Shown: positions 43,092-52,635 of the stretch, piece by piece | How the letters are laid out: the number at the start of each line of letters is the position of its first letter | Numbering within the stretch: the first letter of the stretch is position 1 | From: Kiloniellaceae bacterium | GTDB taxonomy: Bacteria; Pseudomonadota; Alphaproteobacteria; Kiloniellales; Kiloniellaceae | DNA length: 64,000 bases | Direction: 5' to 3' | Assembly: GCA_009377535.1 (NCBI GenBank) | Contig: WHTV01000011.1 | Span: 1-64,000 of the forward strand | Position numbers and translations under genes: made by a program | The notes under the pieces: model-generated | Database searches by the model: none | Seen by the model: the letters and a program-made list of their open reading frames with translations, nothing else | What the model was told of the DNA's origin: nothing

Positions 43092-44201
43092 CTAGCGCAG
43101 GCGGGCCGGCGCCAGGGCGGTCACCGCGGCAAGCGGCAGCACGGCCTCGCCGTCGTCTCCCTGCAGCAACGCGGCCGCCAGGCGCGACAGCGCCGGCGCG
43201 GTCTGGATGCCGTAGCCGCCCTGCCCCGCCAGCCAGAAGAAGCCCTCCGCCGCCGGGTCGAAGCCGACTACCGGCGTGCGGTCCGGCGCAAAGGTGCGCA
43301 GGCCCGCCCAGCTCCGCTCGACCCGCGTGACCGGCACGGTCACCGCTTGCTCGTAGCGGTCGAGGCCCTCGGCCAGCACCATGTCGTCGGGCCAGGCGTC
43401 GTGCGGCTCGACGGGGTCCTCGTCGGCCGGCGAGACCATCAGCTTGCCGGCCTCCGGCTTGGCGTACCAAGTCTCCGACATCGAGCAGACGGCCGGCCAG
43501 CGCGCGACGTCATAGCCCTCCGGCGCCGGCAGGATGGCCGCCGAGCGACGCAGCGGCGTGAGGCCGAGCCGCGTGAGCCCCGCGAGCTCGGCCGTCGCAT
43601 CCGCCCAGGCGCCTGAAGCATTCACGACGATGGGCGCCTCGAAATCGCCGACCAGCGTTGCGACGCGCCAGACACCGTTGCTGCGCGTGACCTGCGTCGC
43701 TCGGCCATCGGTCACCAGCCGTCCGCCATGCCGGCGCAGCAGGCGCAGGTACCCTTGCAGCAGGCGGTCGACGTCGATGTCCTCGGCCGTGCTGTCGTAG
43801 CAGGCGCGCACGATGCGCTCGCGGCGCAGGATCGGAAAGCGCCTGACCGCCTCGTCGGGATGGATCTCTTCAGTCTCGGTCGCGCCGGCCATGTGCTGCT
43901 CGAAGCGCTCGATCTCGTCGGGCGTGGCGATCAGCATCTCGCCGCGCGGCGACAGCAGCGAGGACTCCGCGAGATCGTCGGGCGGCGACGCCAGCTCGCC
44001 CTGGCTCGCCGCGTTGGCCGCGCGCACGGCGGCGTTGCCGTAGTTGGCGATGAAGATCGCGGCGGAGCGCCCGGTCGAGTGGCGCCCCGGCTGGTCCTCC
44101 GCCTCCAGGACGATGACCTTGGCGGAGGGCGCGACGCGCGCGGCCGCGCCGATCCCGGCCATGCCGCCACCAATGAAGAGAATGTCTGCGGTTTCAGTCA
44201 T
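43092..44201 (-). CDS. FAD-dependent amino-acid/amine oxidoreductase (DAO family)
   Basis: A 369-residue DAO-fold enzyme. The N-terminal dinucleotide motif is DILFIGGGMAGIGAAARV, followed by HSTGRSAAIFIANYGNAAVR. The C-terminus has FFWLAGQGGYGIQTAPALSRLAAALL, as in D-amino-acid dehydrogenases and glycine/sarcosine oxidases. ERSWAGLRTFAPDRTPVVG is another family block. It overlaps the next leftward gene by eight bases at its start. It may oxidise a D-amino acid or secondary amine. Confidence 0.88.
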   Translation of the reverse strand: MTETADILFIGGGMAGIGAAARVAPSAKVIVLEAEDQPGRHSTGRSAAIFIANYGNAAVRAANAASQGELASPPDDLAESSLLSPRGEMLIATPDEIERFEQHMAGATETEEIHPDEAVRRFPILRRERIVRACYDSTAEDIDVDRLLQGYLRLLRRHGGRLVTDGRATQVTRSNGVWRVATLVGDFEAPIVVNASGAWADATAELAGLTRLGLTPLRRSAAILPAPEGYDVARWPAVCSMSETWYAKPEAGKLMVSPADEDPVEPHDAWPDDMVLAEGLDRYEQAVTVPVTRVERSWAGLRTFAPDRTPVVGFDPAAEGFFWLAGQGGYGIQTAPALSRLAAALLQGDDGEAVLPLAAVTALAPARLR

Positions 44202-44787
44202 GGCCGCAGAAGGCGGGATCTGGAACGACCTCTATCCCTTCGGGAAGCTCAAACAGTTCCGACGGCTGTAGGCCGCGCTTGAGATCGCTCAACTCGAATT
44301 CAAAGCCGCCCTTGGCATTGACGCTGCGCATGACAATACCGTCGTCGGTTACCCACATGAAGCTCGTATACCAACGTCGACCGTCCAGGCTTTCGACCCG
44401 ATGTTTAGTCACTTTCTCACCTAGCACGGTCTCCCGGCCTATGACCTCCGACTTGATGCGGCCTTCGCTCTTTGCACTGCTGTACAATCCTGCAAAGTCC
44501 ATGCAGGCTCTCTCGACTTTGACATCACCCGGAACGAAAAAAACGTAGAGACTTTTGTCTTCTGGGCTGTAGATGGAAACGTAAAGTGCACCCTGAATGA
44601 TTTCTTCGCTGCGCTCACGCCCTTGGTCGAAGTAAATGGTTTGGCTTTTTTCGATTCCCATGACGCGCTCTATGCGCGTTGCGGAGTATGCCACCTCGGG
44701 CTGCTTCCAGTCGGGCAGCGCCGCAGGTGCGGCTGACAAGGCGTCGCTGTACAACGCGCAACAGAAGATCGCGACGGCAAGGCGCAT
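44194..44787 (-). CDS. Exported protein of unknown function (DUF4412-like)
   Basis: A 197-residue protein with a signal peptide (MRLAVAIFCCALYSDALSAA). The mature part is a beta-rich sequence: SQTIYFDQGRERSEE, YVSIYSPEDKSLYVFFVPG, VIGRETVLGEKVTKHRVESLDGRRWYTSFMWVTDDGIVMRS. This resembles periplasmic lipoprotein-localisation folds of the LolA or DUF4412 kind. The gene overlaps the FAD oxidase by eight bases, so the two are co-expressed; the link in function is not clear. Confidence 0.65.
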   Translation of the reverse strand: MRLAVAIFCCALYSDALSAAPAALPDWKQPEVAYSATRIERVMGIEKSQTIYFDQGRERSEEIIQGALYVSIYSPEDKSLYVFFVPGDVKVERACMDFAGLYSSAKSEGRIKSEVIGRETVLGEKVTKHRVESLDGRRWYTSFMWVTDDGIVMRSVNAKGGFEFELSDLKRGLQPSELFELPEGIEVVPDPAFCGHD

Positions 44788-44883
44788 GGAAGGCTCCGTC
44801 AGTGAGTCTTTCCGTCCAACCTGCCAGAATGCAGCCAGCGGGGCGACTCTCTTGTGTACAGATGAGTTAGCTGCCGACGGGGC

Positions 44884-47334
44884 CTAGCTCTTCACCCGCG
44901 CCATTTCCGGATCATAGAGCGCCTGGGTGTGAAGCTGGCAGGGCACCCGCTCGGCGGCGACCTCCAGCTCGTAGCGGCCGGCGGTAAGGAATGCCTCGTC
45001 GACGCCCGCGGCGTTGCGCAGGTAGCCGAAGCCGATCGGCTTGCCGACGGTGTGGCCGTAGCCGGCCGAGGTTAGCCAGCCGACCCGCTCGCCGTCGCGG
45101 TAGATGGTCTCGCGCCCGAGCAGCACCACCGCCGGGTCGTCCACCGTGAAGCAGGCGAGCCTCTTCTTCACCCCGCCCGCAATCTGAGCCTCGATGGCAG
45201 CGCGGCCCTTGAAGTCTATGTTCTTCTTCAGCTTTACCGCCCAGGCGAGGCCCGCCTCCACCGGCGTGTGGTCGGGGCCGATGTCGGCTCCCCAGGCGCG
45301 GTAGCCCTTCTCCAGGCGCAGGGTTTCGATGGCGCGGTAGCCGGCGTTGACCAGGCCGTGCGCCCGGCCGGCGACCATCAGCGCCTGGTAGACGTTGACG
45401 GCGTACTCCGTCGGCAGGTGCAGCTCCCAGCCCAGTTCGCCGACATAGGTGACGCGCAGGGCCAGCACCGGGCAGCCGGCGATGCCGATGCGCCGTGCCG
45501 TGCCGAACCTGAAGGCCTCATTGCTCACCTCGTCGCGGGTGACGGCTGCCAGGATGTCGCGCGCCTTCGGCCCCATGAGCGACAGCACGGCGTTGGCCGA
45601 GGTGACGTCGAAGAGCTGCGCGTTCATACCCGCCGGAATGTTGCGCTTGATCCAGTCGAAGTCGTGGGTGGCGAAGCCCGTGCCGGTGACGATGTAGAAC
45701 TCGTCGTGGGCCGTGCGCGCGACCGTCAGGTCGCACTCGATGCCGCCCCTGTCGTTCAGCATCTGCGTGTAGGTGAGCGAGCCGACCGGCTTGGCCACAT
45801 TGTTGGCGCAGATCCAGCTCAGCGCGTCCTCGGCGTCCGGTCCCTTCAGCACGAACTTGGCAAAGCTCGACTGGTCGAAGAGCACGGCGGCCTCGCGGGC
45901 CGCGCGGTGCTCGCGCCCGACCGCGGCAAACCAGTTGGGCCGGCCGAAGCTGTAGCGGTCCTTCGCCTCCTCGCCCTTGCCGAGGTCGGCGTACCAGTTG
46001 GGCCGCTCCCAGCCGAGCTTCTCGCCGAAGCAGGCACCCTGCTCCTTGAGAACCGCATAGAGCGGCGAGCGGCGGCAGGGCCGGCCGCTGTCGTGCTCCT
46101 CCGACGGCCAGGCGATGGTGTAGTGCTTGCCGTAGGCTTCCAGCGTGCGGGTACGGACCCAGTCGGTGTCGAAGTGCGGTCGCCCGAAGCGGCGGATGTC
46201 CACGGGCCAGAGATCGTAAGGCGGCTCGCCGGCCGCCACCCACTCGGCCAGGGCCTGGCCGGCGCCGCCGCCCGCGGCGATGCCGAAGGCGTTGAAGCCG
46301 GCGCCGACGAAGAAGTTCTTCAGCTCCGGCGCCTCGCCGAGGATGAAGTTGCCGTCGGGCGTAAAGCTTTCCGGCCCGTTGATGAGCTCCTTCACCCCGG
46401 CGGTCTCCAGCGCCGGCACGCGGCCGAGCGCCAGTACCATGAGCTGCTCGAAATGGTCGAAGTTGGAATCCAGGAGCGAGTAGTGGAAGCCCTGGGGAAT
46501 GCCGTCGACTGCCCAGGCAATCGGGTTGGGCTCGTAGCCGCCCATGACCAGGCCGCCGACCTCCTCCTTGTAATAGGTCAGGCGGTCGGGATCGCGCAGG
46601 GTCGGCAGCTTGCCGGTCACGCCCGCGATGGCCTCCGTCACCATGTACTGGTGCTCCACGGAGACCAGCGGCACGTTCACGCCGACGGTGGCGGCCAGCG
46701 CCCGTGACCACTGCCCGGCGCAGCACACCACTACGGCACAGTCGATGCGCCCCTTGTCGGTGACCACCGCCTTCACGCGGCCGTTCTCGACTTCGATGGC
46801 GAGCACGGCGGTATCCTCGAAGATCTTCACGCCCTGCTGCCGTGCGCCCTTGGCCAGGGCTTGGGTGATGTCGGCGGGATTGGCCTGGCCGTCGGTCGGC
46901 AGGAAGGCGGCGCCCACTACGTCGTCGACCTGCATCAGCGGCCAGAGCTCCTGCGCCTCCCTGGCCGTCAGCAGATGCATCTCCAGCCCGAAGGAATGCG
47001 CGGTGGTCGCCTGGCGCTTCACCTCGATCCAGCGCTCCGCATTGCAGGCCAGCCGCAGGCCGCCGTTCATCTTCCAGCCGGTGGCGAGGCCGGTTTCGGC
47101 TTCCAGGGTGTCGTAGAGCTTCACCGAGTTGCCGAGCAGCTGGGTGATGTTGGCGTTGGAGCGCAGCTGGCCGACCAGGCCGGCGGCATGGAAGGTGGTG
47201 CCGGAGGTCAGCTTGTGGCGCTCGACGAGGACCGTGTCGGTCCAGCCGAGCTTGCCGAGATGGTAGGCCGTCGAGCAGCCGACGATGCCACCGCCGATGA
47301 CCACCGCTTTGGCCGTTGAGGGGAGCTCATTCAT
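44884..47334 (-). CDS. DMGDH/sarcosine-dehydrogenase-like FAD oxidoreductase with GcvT domain, copy 1
   Basis: An 816-residue enzyme. The N-terminal DAO domain has VVIGGGIVGCSTAYHL and SGTTFHAAGLVGQLRS, where the His matches the covalent FAD attachment site of dimethylglycine dehydrogenase. The C-terminal half is a GcvT/aminomethyltransferase domain (FDQSSFAKFVLKGPDAEDAL, YVGELGWELHLPTEYA), which passes the one-carbon unit to tetrahydrofolate. It is the last gene of the importer/kinase operon and has a paralogue at 55903. Demethylation of an N-methylated amine is the expected reaction. Confidence 0.9.
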   Translation of the reverse strand: MNELPSTAKAVVIGGGIVGCSTAYHLGKLGWTDTVLVERHKLTSGTTFHAAGLVGQLRSNANITQLLGNSVKLYDTLEAETGLATGWKMNGGLRLACNAERWIEVKRQATTAHSFGLEMHLLTAREAQELWPLMQVDDVVGAAFLPTDGQANPADITQALAKGARQQGVKIFEDTAVLAIEVENGRVKAVVTDKGRIDCAVVVCCAGQWSRALAATVGVNVPLVSVEHQYMVTEAIAGVTGKLPTLRDPDRLTYYKEEVGGLVMGGYEPNPIAWAVDGIPQGFHYSLLDSNFDHFEQLMVLALGRVPALETAGVKELINGPESFTPDGNFILGEAPELKNFFVGAGFNAFGIAAGGGAGQALAEWVAAGEPPYDLWPVDIRRFGRPHFDTDWVRTRTLEAYGKHYTIAWPSEEHDSGRPCRRSPLYAVLKEQGACFGEKLGWERPNWYADLGKGEEAKDRYSFGRPNWFAAVGREHRAAREAAVLFDQSSFAKFVLKGPDAEDALSWICANNVAKPVGSLTYTQMLNDRGGIECDLTVARTAHDEFYIVTGTGFATHDFDWIKRNIPAGMNAQLFDVTSANAVLSLMGPKARDILAAVTRDEVSNEAFRFGTARRIGIAGCPVLALRVTYVGELGWELHLPTEYAVNVYQALMVAGRAHGLVNAGYRAIETLRLEKGYRAWGADIGPDHTPVEAGLAWAVKLKKNIDFKGRAAIEAQIAGGVKKRLACFTVDDPAVVLLGRETIYRDGERVGWLTSAGYGHTVGKPIGFGYLRNAAGVDEAFLTAGRYELEVAAERVPCQLHTQALYDPEMARVKS

Positions 47335-47342
47335 GAATATCC

Positions 47343-48218
47343 TCAGCTCTGCTGAAACTCTGTGATAGCGGCTTGGAAGCGCGCCAGGTTCTCGGCGGTA
47401 TAGGCCGCGTAGTCGAAATCGATGTCGGAGTGGATTTCGGAAACCATCGACCACAGGGTTTCGCGCAGCAGCGAGGCGCACTTCATCGCCTGGTAGCGGC
47501 GCCGCAAGGCGTCGTCGAGCGGCCGCTCGAAGTAGGTCTCCAGCATCCAGTCTTCCTGCGCCGGCGCCAGCTCGTTGTTGGACGCGAGCCCGCCGAGGTC
47601 GAAGAGCGGCGAGTTGAAGCCGGCATAGTCCCAATCGATGAGCCAGAGCCGCGTGCCGTCGTCGAGGAAGTTGGCCGGCAGCAGGTCGTTGTGGCCGAAG
47701 ACGATCTCGACCGGCCCGACCGCCGCCTCGAGCCTGCCGGCCAGTTCCTGCAAGGCCGGCAGCAGCACGGCATGCGGGCTGTTGCCCTCCTTCAGGGTCC
47801 AGCCGTAGTCGCGGATGACGTGGAACACCCAGAACGCCAGCGCCGGGCCGCGCAGAAACTTCGGCAGCTCCCGGTGGCAGCGCACGACCAGGGGCAGCGC
47901 CTGCGCGAGGATCTCCGGCCGGCGCAGGTCCTCCGCCGCCAGGGTCCGGCCGTCGATGTAGTCGAGCACCAGCACGCCCGGCTCGTGATGCACCACGGCC
48001 GGAGAGATCCCCACCGCTGCCGCGGCACGGCTGGCCGCCAGCTCGTTGAAGCGCTTCACCTGGTGAACGGGGATATCCTCGCCGACGCGCACCACGTAGC
48101 GGCGCCCGGCATCCTCGACCAGGAAATTCACGTTGGTGATGCCGCCGCTCAGCGGCTGCGGATCGACGGCGCCCTGCCACAGCGCCATGGTCATCACTCT
48201 GCTGCGAGGGTCGGTCAT
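47343..48218 (-). CDS. Choline/ethanolamine-kinase-like phosphotransferase, copy 1
   Basis: A 291-residue kinase of the APH/choline-kinase superfamily. Brenner motif FGHNDLLPANFL with the catalytic Asp, then the DFG-equivalent LIDWDYAGFNSPLFDLGGLAS. The N-terminus LSGGITNVNFLVEDAGRRYVVRVG is a glycine loop with the ATP-binding Arg instead of Lys. It sits one base after the permease gene and before the DMGDH-like gene, with its paralogue at 54941. Phosphorylation of choline or a related alcohol-amine is the likely role. Confidence 0.9.
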   Translation of the reverse strand: MTDPRSRVMTMALWQGAVDPQPLSGGITNVNFLVEDAGRRYVVRVGEDIPVHQVKRFNELAASRAAAAVGISPAVVHHEPGVLVLDYIDGRTLAAEDLRRPEILAQALPLVVRCHRELPKFLRGPALAFWVFHVIRDYGWTLKEGNSPHAVLLPALQELAGRLEAAVGPVEIVFGHNDLLPANFLDDGTRLWLIDWDYAGFNSPLFDLGGLASNNELAPAQEDWMLETYFERPLDDALRRRYQAMKCASLLRETLWSMVSEIHSDIDFDYAAYTAENLARFQAAITEFQQS

Positions 48219-48219
48219 G

Positions 48220-50235
48220 TCAGTGAGCTCCCTGCGCGACGAGGCCGAGGCGGGCCCGGGCGCGTGCAGCCCCCGCGGCGATCAGGCGGTCGGCGATGAT
48301 GGCGATGAAGGCGACCGAGACGCCGGCGACGATGCCGCGTCCCGTATCGGCCTTGGTCAGTGCCACATAGACCTCCTGCCCCAGGTCTCGGGTACCGACC
48401 AGCGCGGTGATCACCAGCATGGAGAGCGCCAGCATGATGGTCTGGTTGACGCCCAGCATGATCTCCGGCAGGGCGAGCGGCAGCTTGATGCGCCACAACA
48501 GTTGCCAGCGGGTGCAGCCGGAGACCGTGCCGGCTTCGATGAGCTGCGGATCGATGGAGCGGATGCCGTGGGCGGTATAGCGCACGGCGGGCGCCAGGGC
48601 GTAGAGCACCACCGCGATCATCGCCGAGAAGTCGCCGACGCGAAACAGCATGACCACGGGGATCAGGTAGACGAAGCTCGGCAGGGTCTGCAGGGTGTCG
48701 ATGACGCCGCCGATGACGCGCCCTGCCCGTGCGTTCTGCGCGGCCAGGACCCCGACGGGAATGCCGATGGCGGCAGCGATCAGCACGGAGACGCCGCAGA
48801 GATAGAGCGTCACCATGGCGTCTTCCCAGAGGCCGTTCACCAGGATGAAGGCCGACAGCAGCAGGCAAAGCAGCGCCAGCTTCCAGCGCCCGAGCTGCCA
48901 GCCGGCGAGGGTCACCAGCAGGATGAACCAGGGCCAGGGCACGCCCAGCAGAAAGCGCTTCACCGGTATCAGCAGGTTCAGCAGCATGAAAGTCTTCACC
49001 GCTTCGAGCTGGTCGAAGAAATTCACGTTGATGCTGCGAACCAGATTTTCCCAGAACGGCCCCGTGGTGAACTGTGCCGCCGCCGGGTAGCTCTGCAGGA
49101 AAGGCCAGACGAGGCCGAGCAGGCCGGTCACCAGGATGACGCCCAGCGCCGTCAGCGCATAAGGATGGCGCATGACGAAGGACAGCGGGCCTTCACCGTG
49201 CTCGGGCGGTGGCCGCTTCACGAAGGCCTGGCTGAGGCGGTCGAGGGCGATGGCCAGCACGACGATGGCGACGCCGGCCTCCAGCCCGCCGCCGATGTCG
49301 AGGCGGCGCAGCGAGGTCAGCACGTCGTAGCCCAGGCCGCCGGCGCCGATCATGGAGGCGATGATGACCATGTTGAGCGACAGCATGATGACCTGGTTCA
49401 CGCCGACCATGAGGCCCGGCATGGCCGAGGGCACCATGATGCGCCACGTCATCTGACGACTGGTGCAACCGACCATGACGCCGAACTCGCGGACCTCGCT
49501 CGGCACCCCGCGCAGCGCCAGGGTAGTGATCCGCACCATCGGCGGCATGGCGTAGACCAGAGTGGCGACCAGAGCCGACACCGGCCCAAAGCCGAAGAGG
49601 AAGAGGATCGGCACCAGGTAGGCGAAGACCGGGACCGTCTGCATGAGATCGAGGACGGGCGTCAGCAGGCGGTCGAACCAGGGCCAGCGATAGCCGGCGA
49701 TGCCCAGCAGCAGCCCGCCGGCAACGCCCAGGGGCACCGCGATGAGGATCGAGGCCAGCGTCACCATGGCGCTCTGCCACTGGCCAAAGAGGGCGAGGTA
49801 GAGGAAGCAGAGCCCGACGAAGACCGCGAGGCGCAGGCTCTTGGCATAGTGTCCGAGGGCCGCCACCACGAAGATCACGGCGGCCCAACTGAGCGGCGGC
49901 AGCAGTTGCACCGCCTCGTCGCCGAGGCCCTGGACGAAGCCGCCGACCAGCAGCCCCTTGGCCAGCTCGTAGGGCTGCGCCAGCAGCCAGGCGATGCCGC
50001 GTGTCAGGTCGGTGAAGGTGAAGAGGCCGAAGTTCGCCTCCTCCACCAGCCACTTCATGAAGGCGGAGATCTCGTCCTTCAGCGGCAGGCGCAGCTCGCG
50101 CGGCAGCTTGGTGAGCCAGCGCGCGTCGAGCGCCTTGGCAAGCTCGCCGCTGGTCTGCGCCAAGACGGCGGTGGCAGCGGCAAGCCCCAGCCAGGTGACG
50201 GCCAGGGGCGACAGCGGCAGGGTGCGCGCCTTCAT
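48220..50235 (-). CDS. Double-module ABC permease, glycine betaine (ProW) type
   Basis: A 671-residue permease carrying two complete permease units in one chain. The first EAA loop is EVREFGVMVGCTSRQMTWRIMVPSAMPGL (about residues 260-290) and the second QLIEAGTVSGCTRWQLLWRIKLPLALPEIM (about 575-605). Usual ProW proteins have one unit and are about half as long, so this is an internal duplication. It overlaps the ATPase gene as ATGA. It transports a quaternary amine or related solute with the neighbouring ATPase and binding protein. Confidence 0.9.
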   Translation of the reverse strand: MKARTLPLSPLAVTWLGLAAATAVLAQTSGELAKALDARWLTKLPRELRLPLKDEISAFMKWLVEEANFGLFTFTDLTRGIAWLLAQPYELAKGLLVGGFVQGLGDEAVQLLPPLSWAAVIFVVAALGHYAKSLRLAVFVGLCFLYLALFGQWQSAMVTLASILIAVPLGVAGGLLLGIAGYRWPWFDRLLTPVLDLMQTVPVFAYLVPILFLFGFGPVSALVATLVYAMPPMVRITTLALRGVPSEVREFGVMVGCTSRQMTWRIMVPSAMPGLMVGVNQVIMLSLNMVIIASMIGAGGLGYDVLTSLRRLDIGGGLEAGVAIVVLAIALDRLSQAFVKRPPPEHGEGPLSFVMRHPYALTALGVILVTGLLGLVWPFLQSYPAAAQFTTGPFWENLVRSINVNFFDQLEAVKTFMLLNLLIPVKRFLLGVPWPWFILLVTLAGWQLGRWKLALLCLLLSAFILVNGLWEDAMVTLYLCGVSVLIAAAIGIPVGVLAAQNARAGRVIGGVIDTLQTLPSFVYLIPVVMLFRVGDFSAMIAVVLYALAPAVRYTAHGIRSIDPQLIEAGTVSGCTRWQLLWRIKLPLALPEIMLGVNQTIMLALSMLVITALVGTRDLGQEVYVALTKADTGRGIVAGVSVAFIAIIADRLIAAGAARARARLGLVAQGAH

Positions 50236-51281
50236 CGCCGCGGCTCCCGTCCGATCAAGGTGTCGATCACGGCGCAACGGTCGATACTGCCGATGACTTC
50301 GCCGCCGGCATCGGTGACGGCAAAGGGTCGGTCTGCCGCCTCGACGCGATCGGCCACCGCCTCGATGCGGTCGGCGGCCGAGACTTCTCCGGCCATCTCG
50401 CCGGCCGGCGGACCTGCCCGCATAATCGCACGCACGGTCAGCACCTTGGCGCGGGGGATGTGCTTGGTGAATTCCGCCACATAGGCGTCGGCCGGCGCGA
50501 GCACCAGCCGCTCCGGCGTATCGACCTGGATCACCGCGCCGTCCTTCATGATGGCGATGCGGTCGGCCAGGCGAATCGCTTCGTCGAAGTCGTGGGTGAT
50601 GAAGACGATGGTCTTGCGCAGCACCGACTGCAGGCGCAGGAACTCGTCCTGCATCTCGCGGCGGATCAGCGGGTCGAGCGCCGAGAAGGGCTCATCGAGG
50701 AACCAGATCTCCGGCTCGACCGCCAGCGAGCGGGCGATGCCGACACGCTGCTGCTGGCCGCCGGAAAGCTCGCGCGGATAGTAGGCCTCGCGGCCCTTGA
50801 GGCCGACCAGCTCGATCACCTCGCGCGCGCGCGCCTCGCGTGGGGCGCGCGCGATGCCCTGCACCTCCAACGGGAAGGCAACGTTCTGTAGGACGGTGAG
50901 GTGCGGCAGCAGGGCGAAGTGCTGGAACACCATGCCCATCTTGTGGCGGCGGATCCGGACCATCTCGCGCTCCGAGGCACGCAGCAGGTCGCGGCCCTCG
51001 AAAAGAATCTCACCGGCGGTCGGCTGGATGAGCCGGGAGAGGCAGCGCACCAGCGTCGACTTGCCCGAGCCACTGAGGCCCATGATGACAAAGATCTCGC
51101 CCTCGCCGACCTCGATGTTGGCGGCGCGCACCGCGCCGACCAGGCCGGCCGCCTGGATCTCCGCCAAGCCCGGCACCATTCCGCGCGCCGCGCGCCGGTC
51201 GGCCAGAAAGCGGTCGGCCCCTTCGCCGAACAGCTTCCAGACGTCGCGGCAGGCTAGTTTGACGGGTCGCTGCTGCATCAT
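50232..51281 (-). CDS. ABC importer ATPase, glycine betaine/proline (ProV) type
   Basis: A 349-residue ATPase. It starts with the ProV-typical lead (KLACRDVWKLFGEGADRFLADRR). Walker A is GLSGSGKST, signature LSGGQQQRVGIARSL, Walker B IWFLDEPFSALDP. The C-terminus is a degenerate CBS-like region (PFAVTDAGGEVIGSIDRCAVIDTLI), which in ProV/OpuA senses ionic strength. Its stop overlaps the permease start as ATGA. Confidence 0.92.
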   Translation of the reverse strand: MMQQRPVKLACRDVWKLFGEGADRFLADRRAARGMVPGLAEIQAAGLVGAVRAANIEVGEGEIFVIMGLSGSGKSTLVRCLSRLIQPTAGEILFEGRDLLRASEREMVRIRRHKMGMVFQHFALLPHLTVLQNVAFPLEVQGIARAPREARAREVIELVGLKGREAYYPRELSGGQQQRVGIARSLAVEPEIWFLDEPFSALDPLIRREMQDEFLRLQSVLRKTIVFITHDFDEAIRLADRIAIMKDGAVIQVDTPERLVLAPADAYVAEFTKHIPRAKVLTVRAIMRAGPPAGEMAGEVSAADRIEAVADRVEAADRPFAVTDAGGEVIGSIDRCAVIDTLIGREPRR

Positions 51282-51373
51282 ATCCTCGGGCTTCCCCAGT
51301 TCCGGAGAACGATGGGGTACCCGGCAAATGAACTCAACCGATTGTGGGAAGGCCCACTAATGAGAAGACGGGA

Positions 51374-51400
51374 CCGGGACGCCTGGAGCGGGCGTCCCGG
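51374..51400 (-). terminator. Hairpin between binding protein and ATPase genes
   Basis: CCGGGACGCC (51374-51383) pairs perfectly with GGCGTCCCGG (51391-51400) around a seven-base loop. The T-run is poor (TCTTCTC), so it may stabilise the binding-protein mRNA or work as an attenuator. It matches the position of hairpins in the two other importer operons. Confidence 0.5.
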
Positions 51401-51419
51401 CCGCCGGCCGCGGCGTGGC

Positions 51420-52391
51420 TTAGTTGGAGACCCACTGGCTCCAGGTCGCCTCGTTCTTGGCGATCCAGTCCGCAACCACCGCGTCGAGATCCTTGCCGTC
51501 CAGATCGACCGCCGCGACCATCGCGCCCATCTCCTCGTTGGAGACCTGGAAAGCCTTGATGGCGCTGTGGGCGCCCGGCCACTTGTCCTTAACACCGGCC
51601 CAGGACACCTTCCAGATCGGGCCGCGCGGCTTGGCGCAGTCATAGGCCATGTCGGGATTGCTGCCCCAGGAAGCATCGGCATAGCACTCGGGCGTATACT
51701 CCGGGAACTCGACCCACTCGCCCTCGTACTTGATCGGCGCCCAGTGCGGCGCATAGACCCAGAGCAGGACCGGGGCCTGGCGCTGGTAGGCCGACTCCAG
51801 TTCGGCGAAGAGCGCCGCGTCGGTGCCGGCGTGCACCACCTCGTAGTCCAGTTCAAGCGCTTCGACCCGCTCGTCGTCGAAGCCGCCCCAGGTGACCGGA
51901 CCGCCGAGATAGCGGCCCTTCGGCGCTGTCTCCGGTGTGGAGAAGGCTTCGGCGCAGTCGTTCAACGCCTCCCAGTTCGGCAGGCCCGGGCACTTCTCCT
52001 TCATGTAGGCTGGGTACCACCACTCCTCGACGGCCTGCATGCCGGTTTCGCCGAGGTTCTCGACGTTGCCGGTGGCCGTCGCCTCGTCCATCGCTTCGCG
52101 ACCCGTGGTTTCCCAGATCTCCATGGCGACGTGCAGGTCGCCGGTCTTCAGCCCGGCGAACTGGGCGATGTAGTCGGCCTGCACGTACTCGACGTTGTAG
52201 CCGGCCTTCGTCAGCACCGAGCCCATGAGCTTGGTGGTGATCAGCTGACCGGTCCAGTCGTGCAGCGTGAGCTTGATGGGGTCTTTCGATTCGACCTCGG
52301 CCAGCGCCGTGTCCGCGGCGCCGAGAGCCAGCGCCAGGGCCACGCCGGCCCCCAGGCCAGCGCCCAGCCGCGTCTTCAGATGTGCCCGCAT
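51420..52391 (-). CDS. Glycine betaine/quaternary amine-type binding protein (OpuAC/ProX-like)
   Basis: A 323-residue periplasmic protein with signal peptide (TRLGAGLGAGVALALALGAADTALA). The OpuAC domain has DPIKLTLHDWTGQLITTKLMGSVL, ADYIAQFAGLKTGDLHVAMEIWETTGRE and WVYAPHWAPIKYEGEWVEFPEY; several Trp/Tyr residues could form an aromatic cage for a cationic amine. It is the first gene of the leftward operon with ATPase, permease, kinase and DMGDH-like enzyme, and faces the 52520-52554 operator. Confidence 0.9.
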   Translation of the reverse strand: MRAHLKTRLGAGLGAGVALALALGAADTALAEVESKDPIKLTLHDWTGQLITTKLMGSVLTKAGYNVEYVQADYIAQFAGLKTGDLHVAMEIWETTGREAMDEATATGNVENLGETGMQAVEEWWYPAYMKEKCPGLPNWEALNDCAEAFSTPETAPKGRYLGGPVTWGGFDDERVEALELDYEVVHAGTDAALFAELESAYQRQAPVLLWVYAPHWAPIKYEGEWVEFPEYTPECYADASWGSNPDMAYDCAKPRGPIWKVSWAGVKDKWPGAHSAIKAFQVSNEEMGAMVAAVDLDGKDLDAVVADWIAKNEATWSQWVSN

Positions 52392-52519
52392 GCTTTGCGT
52401 CCTTCCCGTTCGGATTCTTTATCTGCCTCTTTGCTCCCCCGGGGCGCGGCCGAGCGACCGCGTGCCGCCTCTGCATCGTTCCGCCGGCCAGGGAGCGGGA
52501 TCATTGTTCGGCCGCTAAG

Positions 52520-52554
52520 CCACATCTGTCAACGCTATATATGTGGTTTTGTGG
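52520..52554. promoter_or_regulatory. 35-bp operator of the quaternary-amine locus, site A
   Basis: The site begins CCACAT, contains GTCAACG and ATATG, and ends TTTGTGG. It matches the site at 58373-58407 at 27 of 35 bases with identical spacing, and its ends are an inverted CCACA/TGTGG pair. It lies between the binding-protein gene (start 52391) and the DeoR gene (52636), so it can control both. The DeoR product is the likely ligand. Confidence 0.7.
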
Positions 52555-52635
52555 CTTTCGTGGGTTTTTCGGTTGCCGGGAAGGCTGCCGTTGCCGGATA
52601 ATGCGGGCGGTGCCACGCGGGAGCCGGCTCGCCCC

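Noticed and set aside
44884-48180. Apparent 1098-codon protein combining kinase and DMGDH-like genes
   Set aside because: The kinase part is out of frame; the DMGDH-like protein starts at 47334 and the kinase is a separate gene in another frame.
48133-50484. 783-codon frame opposite the double permease
   Set aside because: Composition rich in His/Gln/Asp/Glu with no hydrophobic pattern; antisense shadow of membrane spans.
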